From Treponema saccharophilum DSM 2985 (GTDB lineage: Bacteria > Spirochaetota > Spirochaetia > Treponematales > Treponemataceae): DNA of 64,000 nt. The notes beneath the pieces are model-generated. The model made no database searches. It was not told the origin of the DNA and saw only the letters and a program-made list of their open reading frames with translations. The position numbers and the translations under genes are program-made. The stretch covers positions 62,001 through 126,000 of the forward strand of contig NZ_AGRW01000054.1 of the NCBI RefSeq assembly GCF_000255555.1, written 5' to 3'. Shown piece by piece: positions 34,069-40,695 of this stretch (its first letter is position 1; each line of letters opens with the position of its first letter).

Positions 34069-34667
34069 AATCCACCGTAAAAGTACGGTTCGCGTCCCTG
34101 CTCGCGCTGGCAGTGTTCCTCGCGTTCGGGGCGTTCTACATATTCACGTTCGTTCGCTGCTTTTTCGCCGCCTCCGTCGTGCAGGATTTTTCCGCGCGGA
34201 CGATTATGCGGATTGTCATATACGGGACGAGCCGCGAGACGGTGAGCGCGCGCGTCGCTCTTGTCGACACTTCCGGACGCGAATTCGCCGTGCTCGACCG
34301 CTCGTGGTCGGGGCAGAATTTGTGCGTGGAATTCTCAAGCGCGTCTTTCGGCGGGAAGAAAATCCAGTTCCCCGTGCGGGTGTATTCTGAGCAGTACCTG
34401 CAGTTCGGGAAGACGAGCGTCTACAAGGGGACGAGGCTCGCACGCTACTACCTGTATGACGGCATTTGCGCGTTCGTGTCGGAGAAATACCCTCGGCCCG
34501 TCCGCCGCGCGCTCGGCGCGCTCGGATACTTCGCCGATTTCCAGTCTACGAAATTCCGCTCGCGCTATTCGGAGACGAGCGTCATGAATCTGTCGGCGCT
34601 CGTTCCCGGGGAGACGTACGATATCGTGACGGATTCTACGGGTTCCTTACGGCTTCTTCGAATGTGA
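34062..34667 (+). CDS. Single-pass membrane protein of unknown function
   Basis: A 201-residue protein with one N-terminal TM helix (FASLLALAVFLAFGAFYIFTF) and an extracytoplasmic beta-rich domain (IVIYGTSRETVSARVALVDT, FPVRVYSEQYLQFG). It begins seven bases inside the end of ligA, so it is translationally coupled. Its last 32 bp overlap, tail to tail, the coding end of the M23 peptidase gene on the other strand. No family recognised; it looks like a conserved spirochaete hypothetical. Confidence 0.8.
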   Translation: MLKSTVKVRFASLLALAVFLAFGAFYIFTFVRCFFAASVVQDFSARTIMRIVIYGTSRETVSARVALVDTSGREFAVLDRSWSGQNLCVEFSSASFGGKKIQFPVRVYSEQYLQFGKTSVYKGTRLARYYLYDGICAFVSEKYPRPVRRALGALGYFADFQSTKFRSRYSETSVMNLSALVPGETYDIVTDSTGSLRLLRM

Positions 34668-35625
34668 AGTCGCCCGTGAAGAAGTCGGGGCTGACCGCCT
34701 CCATGTTGAGCCGCATCTCCCAGTGGAGGTGCGGTCCCGTCGCAAGGCCCGTCGCCCCCGAGAGCGCAATCTGCTGCCCGGCGGAAACCATGTCCCCGAC
34801 GCCGACGTCCATCTTCGAAAGGTGGTAGTAGAGGCTGTAGAGCCCCGGCAGGTGTTCGATTACAATCGACCAGCCCGTCGTTATCCTCATCTCGGCAAGT
34901 ACGACTTTTCCTGCCGCGCATGAACGGACCTTGCTTCCGGTCGGGATTCCGTAGTCTATCCCGTAGTGGAGGCTCGTGGATGATTTCCCGTTGGAGTAGG
35001 CGAAGATGCGCCTGTCCGCGAAGAAAGAAGTCCTTCTCGTCGCGCCCGTCGGCGGGAGCATCGGCGCGAGCGAGAATACGTCCGCGTCCGTCCGCGTGCC
35101 GAGTATTTTGTTCAGCTTGCTTATCTGCCGCCACCGCTCGTCCGAGTCGTTCGTCTTTATTGCCGTGTTCGCCGCGTCGAGCTGTATCGTCTCCTTGACG
35201 AATTCCTTCGCGACGATTTCTATCGGCATCATCGCGGGCTGAATCTCCGCTCCGCCTGCAGTAAGCCGCGCCGTCGCCGTTCCCTTTCCTGCCGAAAGAT
35301 ACGACGAGAGCGGGATGCCCGCAAGCGCCATCCGCCTTCCTCTGCCGCTGGAGTCGGGAACCTCGTAGAATTCCGCAGTGCCGACTTTCTTTCCGTCCTT
35401 CTCGAATTCCAGGCTCCCCCCGATTTTCCCGGAAGGCGCGTTCTCCCCGAGCGCGAGCCTGACGAAAACGGCGTCGCCTGGGCATACTTTCCCCTGCCAC
35501 CATGCTGTGACGCCAGCGCCGCTTCCGCTCCGCGCGGGGAACGTCGCCGTCTCCGCTCCGGCCGGCAGAACCGCCAGCGCGAGAGCGAGTGCCGATGACA
35601 GCCATCGTATTGCCGACATCCTCAT
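34636..35625 (-). CDS. M23 family metallopeptidase (exported)
   Basis: A 329-residue exported protein with a signal peptide (LSSALALALAVLPAGAETA) and a C-terminal M23/LytM domain. The zinc-binding motifs are intact (HYGIDYGIP and HLHWEMR), with the intervening His (YYHLS) also present, so it should be an active peptidoglycan endopeptidase. The N-terminal ~150 residues form a beta-rich module that may position the enzyme. AAGGAGG precedes the ATG; the codons read MRMSAIRW, so either of two ATGs could be used. It is the last gene of the recO-deoA-recJ-M23 run, and no terminator separates it from the convergent gene. Confidence 0.93.
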   Translation of the reverse strand: MRMSAIRWLSSALALALAVLPAGAETATFPARSGSGAGVTAWWQGKVCPGDAVFVRLALGENAPSGKIGGSLEFEKDGKKVGTAEFYEVPDSSGRGRRMALAGIPLSSYLSAGKGTATARLTAGGAEIQPAMMPIEIVAKEFVKETIQLDAANTAIKTNDSDERWRQISKLNKILGTRTDADVFSLAPMLPPTGATRRTSFFADRRIFAYSNGKSSTSLHYGIDYGIPTGSKVRSCAAGKVVLAEMRITTGWSIVIEHLPGLYSLYYHLSKMDVGVGDMVSAGQQIALSGATGLATGPHLHWEMRLNMEAVSPDFFTGDFTFEEAVRNP

Positions 35626-35635
35626 CGTCTCCTCC

Positions 35636-37816
35636 TTATGCGCCCGCGCGCCTTATGTCGATTATTTTCATCTGCGGCGTCGTGTTCCCGTTGTAGAAAT
35701 TCCGCTCGATGTTGTATATGACGTCCACGCAGTCGCCGACGGAGAAATCCTTGTCGAGCGATTCCGCGCCGTTCCACAGAAGCGCCGGCCATTTCGTCCT
35801 TCCGCAGTCGAACGTCAGCTTGAGATGGCGCGATTCGGGCTTGCCGAATTTCTTCGCGTCCGATATCCGGAGCGAGCGGCTCATGAAAATCAGCCCGGCG
35901 TTCTCCTCCCCGTACGGCTCGAACCTGTCGATGACGGTGAAAATGTCGAATTCGTCCGTGTCGAGGTAGCGCTGCGGAAGCTCCGCGTCTATGTCGAACG
36001 TCTCGGTGTCGTCGTCTGACAGCTTTATGGACGGGACGAATTTTTTGACGGCGGAGAGGAATTCGTCGAGCCTCGATTTCTCGAAGCTGAACCCCGCCGC
36101 GTAGTCGTGCCCGCCGTGGCTTATGAAAAGCCCCGGCTTACCGTCCTTCGCGCCCTCCTTGTCGAGCGCGTCGAGGAACGCCGTCGCGTCGAACGAGCGG
36201 CAGCTCCTCATCGAGCCGATTGCCGTCCCGTCCACGAACGTCATTGCCATCGCCGGGACGTTGTATGCCGAGACGAGCTTTCCCGCAAGAATGCCGGAGA
36301 CGCCGCGGTTTATCCGCTCGTCGACGATGACGCAGAGCTTTCCGCCGTTCGCGTCTATCGATTCCTGCGCCTTCGGGTTCCCGTATTCCCACGCGTCCGC
36401 GCCGAACTGCTTGCGCTCGTTGTTCATTGCGATAATCCTGTTCGCGATCGAGATGCGCCGGTCGCTCTCCTTTTCGGTGAGCAGCCCCAACCCGATTTCC
36501 GGCTGCCCGAGTCGTCCCGTCGCGTTGAGCGCGGGGTTTATGTTCCACGAAAGGTCGGTGCTGGTGATTGTCCGCCCCTCGGACAGGAGCCCCGCGAGCG
36601 CTAGAAGTTCCCGGAGCCCTTCGCGCGCGTTGCCCGCGTTTATCGAGGCGATTCCGCGCCTGACGAAAATCCTGTTCTCGTCCACGAGCGGCATGATGTC
36701 CGCGAGGGCGGCGAGCGCGACGAGCTGCAGGTCTCGCTCGTTCTCGTTCGAGAATTTCTTTGTCGCGGAGATGCTGTGGTACGTCACGAACAGGTTGAAG
36801 AATCCCATGATGTCCGAGTCGAATTCCGGGTTGTAGAGCGCGATTTTCGAGCGCGCGCGCAGCTCCCGGAGGGAAAGCTTTCCGCGCTCGGGCCAGACGC
36901 GCATAATCTCGTCACGGAAATCGGCGAAGTTGAAGCTGTCCGTCCCGAATATCGCGCTGAATTTCGCCTTGTCCCAGATGTATATGTGCTGGTTCCGCAA
37001 AATGTTCGGCAGCTCCGTCTCCATAATCGACTTTCCCTGCGGTATGCGTACGCTGAACGTTCCCCTCTCCGTGAGGTTCTTCGTCCTTATAACGTCCACC
37101 ACGCAGTCCCCGCCTGTAACGTTCGCGTCGAGCAGCGCGATTTCCATCCCGTATATCGGCTCCGCGAGCGCGAACCGGAGCGCGCTGACGACCTTGTACG
37201 CGACGGCGCAGCCCGATATGTCCTTGAACGGGTATCCCGAGTCCTCGCACTTCGGGTCGATTATTATCGCCGGCTCGGGGAGAACCTCCGGAGGGTTGTG
37301 GTGGTCGAGGACGATGACTTCCATTCCCTTTTCCGTCGCGTACGATATCTCGCTGACGTTGGAGATTCCGCAGTCGACCGTTATGATGAGCGCGCCTTTC
37401 CCGCGCTTGAAGTCCTCCTCCACGGCTGCCGCGAAGTCGTCTATGGCGCCCATGTTCAGCCCGTACGGGTCTGCGCCCGCCGGAAGCCTGTATGTGACGT
37501 CCATCCCGAGCGACGTGAGGAAGTCGTGCAGGACCGTCGTCGACGTGATTCCGTCAACGTCCCTGTCACCGAATATGAGGACCTTCTCGCCCTCGTCCTT
37601 TGCCTGCAATATCCTGTCGACGACCTCCTCCATGTTCTTGAACAGGAACGGGCTGTGCATGAACCGCTCGTTGTCCTCCATGAAGAATTGGACGTCCTTT
37701 CCCTCCGTGATTCCGCGGCGGGCGAGTATCGAGGCTGTGAGCGCGTCTATTCCGTACTTCGCGTTCAGCCCCGCCACAATCTCGCGCGGAACCTGCTTCT
37801 TGTTCCAGTTTTTCAT
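35636..37816 (-). CDS. recJ: Single-stranded-DNA-specific exonuclease RecJ
   Basis: A 726-residue RecJ, a 5'-3' ssDNA exonuclease in recombination and mismatch repair. The DHH-domain motifs are GDRDVDGITS (usual form GDYDVDG), ITVDCG and VLDHHNP. The later ALADIMPL, NATGRLG and DHHA1-domain SHGGHDYAAGF motifs are present, followed by an OB-fold. It is about 150 residues longer than E. coli RecJ (577), mainly an insert around residues 215-335 between the DHH and ALADIMP segments. It lies ten bases upstream of the M23 gene. Confidence 0.95.
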   Translation of the reverse strand: MKNWNKKQVPREIVAGLNAKYGIDALTASILARRGITEGKDVQFFMEDNERFMHSPFLFKNMEEVVDRILQAKDEGEKVLIFGDRDVDGITSTTVLHDFLTSLGMDVTYRLPAGADPYGLNMGAIDDFAAAVEEDFKRGKGALIITVDCGISNVSEISYATEKGMEVIVLDHHNPPEVLPEPAIIIDPKCEDSGYPFKDISGCAVAYKVVSALRFALAEPIYGMEIALLDANVTGGDCVVDVIRTKNLTERGTFSVRIPQGKSIMETELPNILRNQHIYIWDKAKFSAIFGTDSFNFADFRDEIMRVWPERGKLSLRELRARSKIALYNPEFDSDIMGFFNLFVTYHSISATKKFSNENERDLQLVALAALADIMPLVDENRIFVRRGIASINAGNAREGLRELLALAGLLSEGRTITSTDLSWNINPALNATGRLGQPEIGLGLLTEKESDRRISIANRIIAMNNERKQFGADAWEYGNPKAQESIDANGGKLCVIVDERINRGVSGILAGKLVSAYNVPAMAMTFVDGTAIGSMRSCRSFDATAFLDALDKEGAKDGKPGLFISHGGHDYAAGFSFEKSRLDEFLSAVKKFVPSIKLSDDDTETFDIDAELPQRYLDTDEFDIFTVIDRFEPYGEENAGLIFMSRSLRISDAKKFGKPESRHLKLTFDCGRTKWPALLWNGAESLDKDFSVGDCVDVIYNIERNFYNGNTTPQMKIIDIRRAGA

Positions 37817-37894
37817 TTGTGCAAAAATCCTTGGTTTAAGTCCGCCCCGTGCGGAACGGACATCCTTGTCGATTCCGGGATGGAAATCCCGCCT

Positions 37895-39277
37895 TTATTG
37901 TATGATTTTGAACACGAGCTCGTCTTCCTCCGGCTTTTCGGGGCTGTACGATATCGCCTCCGACTCGAGGAGCGCGACCGCGGGCGCGAGGCATTCCGCG
38001 TCCTTCCCGTAGACTTCGAGGATGAGCTCGCCTTTCCTCACCTCGGCGCCCGTCTTTTTGTGCATGACGATTCCAGCGTCGAAGCATACGTCGTCGGTCG
38101 CCTTGTTCCTTCCGACGCCGAGGTAGACTCCCGCAAGCCCCGTCTTGAACGCGTCGAGCGAGAGGAACCCGTCCTCTTTTGCCCTTACCTCCGCGCGGAA
38201 TGGTGACCGCCGCGTGCCGATTTGCGCCATGAGTTTGTCGGCGTCCCCGCCCTGCGTCCTGACGTTCGCGAGGAACCGTTCGAGCGCGCGGCCGGACGAG
38301 ACGGCATCCTTCTCCATCTCGATCGCCTCATCGCGCGTCTTCGCCTTCCCCGCGAGGAGAATCATCTCCGCGCCGAGCTGGTAGGTCAGCTCCATTACGT
38401 CGGCAGGCCCGTTTCCGCGCAGGCATTCGACGGTCTCCTCTATCTCGAGGAAATTCCCGACGGTGCGCCCGAGCGGGGTGTTCATGTTCGTTATGAGCGC
38501 GCTCGCCTTCTTTTCCATCGCCTTCGCCGTGTTGACGAGCGAGACCGCAAGCTCCTCCGCGTCCTTCTTCGTTTTCATGAACGCGCCCGTGCCGTACTTC
38601 ACGTCGAAAACGAGCGCGTCCGCGCCCTCGGCGACCTTCTTCGAGAGAATTGACGCCGTGATGAGCGGGACGGACTCGACTGTCGCCGTCACATCCCTGA
38701 GCGCGTACATCTTCTTGTCCGCGGGAACGATTTTCGGTGTCTGCCCCATCATGGCGAACCCGTCCTTCCGGATTCCCGCCTTGAATTCCTCCTCGCTGAG
38801 GAAGACGTTGAACCGCCCGCTGTCCTTCCCCTCAATCGACTCGAGCTTGTCGAGCGTTCCGCCCGTGTGACCGAGCGCGCGCCCGCTCATCATCGGGTCC
38901 TTCACGCCGCATGACGCGACTATCGGCGCGAGCGGGAGCGAAATCTTGTCCCCGACGCCGCCCGTCGAATGCTTGTCCACGAAGACCTCGCCGTCAAGCC
39001 CCTCGATGGCGCCGTCGCCGTGGAGGTTTATGACGTCGCCGGAGTGGAGCATCGCGTCCGTGAGTGCGCCCGTCTCCTCGAAATCCATGCCGTTGAAATA
39101 AACCGCCATGAGGAACGCGCTCATCTGGTAGTCGGGGAGGGCTCCCGATACGTAGCTGTCGATGAGGAACCTGATTTCCTCGCCGGTGAGCTTCGTGCTT
39201 CCCGCGAGCGTTTTTTCCCCGTTCTTGTCGCGGATTGTGGTGCCGCGCTTTTTCATGATGATGTCGATTGCTCTCAT
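37895..39277 (-). CDS. deoA: Thymidine/pyrimidine-nucleoside phosphorylase
   Basis: A 460-residue class II nucleoside phosphorylase that cleaves thymidine or uridine with phosphate. The family signature is clear: VDKHSTGGVGDKISL, MMSGRALGHTGGTLDKLESI (here two adjacent pieces) and VFDVKYGTGAFMKT. Length (430-460) is typical. GGAGG lies before the ATG. Whether it is thymidine-specific (DeoA) or broad (Pdp) cannot be told from sequence. It sits between recO and recJ, an unusual neighbourhood for nucleoside salvage. Confidence 0.94.
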   Translation of the reverse strand: MRAIDIIMKKRGTTIRDKNGEKTLAGSTKLTGEEIRFLIDSYVSGALPDYQMSAFLMAVYFNGMDFEETGALTDAMLHSGDVINLHGDGAIEGLDGEVFVDKHSTGGVGDKISLPLAPIVASCGVKDPMMSGRALGHTGGTLDKLESIEGKDSGRFNVFLSEEEFKAGIRKDGFAMMGQTPKIVPADKKMYALRDVTATVESVPLITASILSKKVAEGADALVFDVKYGTGAFMKTKKDAEELAVSLVNTAKAMEKKASALITNMNTPLGRTVGNFLEIEETVECLRGNGPADVMELTYQLGAEMILLAGKAKTRDEAIEMEKDAVSSGRALERFLANVRTQGGDADKLMAQIGTRRSPFRAEVRAKEDGFLSLDAFKTGLAGVYLGVGRNKATDDVCFDAGIVMHKKTGAEVRKGELILEVYGKDAECLAPAVALLESEAISYSPEKPEEDELVFKIIQ

Positions 39278-39319
39278 TGTTTAATCCTCCCGTTTTTTGT
39301 TCCGTTCGTTTTGTTTTTG

Positions 39320-40099
39320 TCAGAAAATTCCCGCGCACGTCCTGAGCGTCGTGAAGCTCGTCCCGCAGACGCTTTCGAGTATCGCGATGCACAAATCCTG
39401 CGCTTCCCTGTAGACTTCCTCCGGCTCGCGCAGCGCCCGCGCCTCCCGCGGCGAGAGTCTCGCGACGGAGTCGAGGTAGCGCAGCGTCATGCCTGATACC
39501 GGCAGCGCGCTGTCCGATTGCGGGATGCTCCCGCCCTCAGCGCATCCGCGGCAGATGAAGCCGTTTGAGATGACGCTATATGATAAGGCATGGCTTGCGT
39601 TTTTTCCATCGCCGGACGAAAGCTCCTCCCCGCAGGCGGCGCAATACGACGTGTCGGGCCTTACGCCGAGGAGGTCGATGTACCTCCACATGAACCGCAC
39701 CAGCCCGATTCTCGCCTCCCGCTCGTCGAAGAATTCCATTCCGTCGAGGAACCCGTTGAACAGAATCCAGGCGTCGCCCGGGCTCCCTGCGCAGTGCGTC
39801 TTCATCAGCAGCTCCGTCGCGAACGAGGAGGCGAGCATTTTGAAAAGGTTCTCCCTGAATGACGGATGGTAGCTCTTCACGTCGAAGTCGTTTATCTTCG
39901 CCGAGTGCCGCGCCTCGTCGCTCGTCATGTACATCGTCCCGGAGTTCATCGGCGATACGAGCGAGCGCAGGCGGCTCTTAGCCCCGCCGTAAAGCGTCGC
40001 GCTTGAAATCCCCTCGGGGGTGAGAATGGTCGCAATGTAGTTGCTCTCGCCCCTGACCTGAAGGCGGAGCACCGTCGCTTTTGTCGAAATGGTGCGCAT
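39320..40099 (-). CDS. recO: DNA repair protein RecO
   Basis: A 259-residue RecO, which with RecR loads RecA onto SSB-coated DNA. It has an N-terminal OB-fold (TKATVLRLQVRGESNYIATI) and a C-terminal helical domain with a zinc site (CAACGE ... CRGCAEG). It is the first gene of a minus-strand run that also contains recJ, fitting a RecFOR/RecJ pathway set. No Shine-Dalgarno precedes the ATG; a TTGTCA/TAAATT promoter ends six bases upstream, so the mRNA is probably leaderless. Confidence 0.94.
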   Translation of the reverse strand: MRTISTKATVLRLQVRGESNYIATILTPEGISSATLYGGAKSRLRSLVSPMNSGTMYMTSDEARHSAKINDFDVKSYHPSFRENLFKMLASSFATELLMKTHCAGSPGDAWILFNGFLDGMEFFDEREARIGLVRFMWRYIDLLGVRPDTSYCAACGEELSSGDGKNASHALSYSVISNGFICRGCAEGGSIPQSDSALPVSGMTLRYLDSVARLSPREARALREPEEVYREAQDLCIAILESVCGTSFTTLRTCAGIF

Positions 40100-40105
40100 T
40101 GCACA

Positions 40106-40134
40106 AATTTAGAGTTTTTCTCTTGAGGTGACAA
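40106..40134 (-). promoter_or_regulatory. Leaderless-type promoter of recO
   Basis: On the minus strand TTGTCA (40134-40129), a 17-base spacer and TAAATT (40111-40106), then exactly six bases to the ATG. The -35 box abuts that of the divergent rpoZ promoter. Confidence 0.75.
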
Positions 40135-40151
40135 TAAAAAATCGCTATAAT
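40123..40151 (+). promoter_or_regulatory. Sigma-70 promoter of the rpoZ-like gene
   Basis: TTGAGG (40123-40128), a 17-base spacer and a perfect TATAAT (40146-40151). The divergent recO promoter overlaps it. Confidence 0.85.
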
Positions 40152-40176
40152 CGAAAAACATTTTTTAGGGAGAGCG

Positions 40177-40404
40177 ATGATGATTTTTCCTTTGGAACAA
40201 CTTGTGAAATTCACCGGCAACGTCTATGAGGCTACGGTAGCGGCCAGCAGACGGTCGTTCCAGCTTGCGATGGTGAAGGATCCCGTGCTTGAGCAGAACG
40301 GGAATTCGGGAAAGGTGGTGTCGGTCGCCGCACGGCAGGTTTTCGGTGCGCCGAACGCATCAAAGGTCTGCTACGAGAATGCCTCTCAGATTGAGAGCCG
40401 CTGA
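40177..40404 (+). CDS. rpoZ: RNA polymerase omega subunit-like protein
   Basis: A 75-residue protein whose core (NVYEATVAASRRSFQLAMVK and GKVVSVAARQVF) matches the omega-subunit pattern of an early 'RYEL...AARRARQL' helix and a later helix. Omega stabilises the beta' subunit. GGGAG precedes two adjacent ATG codons (40177 and 40180); either could be the start. It has a strong promoter and is followed by a promoter for the next small gene. The assignment rests on a short match and is moderately confident. Confidence 0.72.
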   Translation: MMIFPLEQLVKFTGNVYEATVAASRRSFQLAMVKDPVLEQNGNSGKVVSVAARQVFGAPNASKVCYENASQIESR

Positions 40405-40440
40405 AAGTCAGGTTACTATGAAATGCGTCGCCTCGTCCGA

Positions 40441-40469
40441 TTGACGAAGGTTCCGCTTTCGATAATAAT
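40441..40469 (+). promoter_or_regulatory. Promoter of the mS38/COX24-like gene
   Basis: TTGACG (40441-40446), a 17-base spacer and AATAAT (40464-40469), followed by a 5' leader with AAGGAG before the ATG at 40509. Confidence 0.75.
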
Positions 40470-40508
40470 AACCAAATCCAAAATCTAAAGAGTAAGGAGA
40501 GCCTTCCA

Positions 40509-40598
40509 ATGCCTTGTGGAAAGAAAAGAAAGCGCCAGAAGATGGCAACTCATAAGCGTAAGAAGATGCTTAGACGCAACAGACATAAGAGCAAGTAA
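40509..40598 (+). CDS. Tiny basic AURKAIP1/COX24 (mS38-like) ribosomal protein
   Basis: A 29-residue protein, 15 of whose residues are Lys or Arg (MPCGKKRKRQKMATHKRKKM, then LRRNRHKSK). The KMATHKRKK-LRRNRHK pattern matches the AURKAIP1/COX24 domain family, whose mitochondrial member is ribosomal protein mS38; bacterial versions of ~30 residues occur in spirochaetes and Bacteroidetes. It is probably bound at the small-subunit decoding region. AAGGAG lies at ideal spacing, a promoter precedes it and a terminator follows, so it is an independent, well-expressed gene. Automated gene callers easily miss it. Confidence 0.85.
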   Translation: MPCGKKRKRQKMATHKRKKMLRRNRHKSK

Positions 40599-40624
40599 GT
40601 TCTTGTCTGATGTCTGACGGTTGA

Positions 40625-40661
40625 AGACCGCGAAAGTTGTAAAACTACGCGGTCTTTTTTT
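40625..40661 (+). terminator. Intrinsic terminator after the mS38-like gene
   Basis: AGACCGCG (40625-40632) pairs with CGCGGTCT (40648-40655) and is followed by a run of T residues. It ends ~35 bases before the dxs start, so dxs probably has a separate or read-through promoter. Confidence 0.92.
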
Positions 40662-40695
40662 ATGTTTGTTTCGATGTTTTCGGAGGTCGTTTACG

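Noticed and set aside
40666-40668. TTG as the dxs start codon
   Set aside because: It sits in the tail of a terminator, has no Shine-Dalgarno and would add ten residues not found in Dxs proteins.
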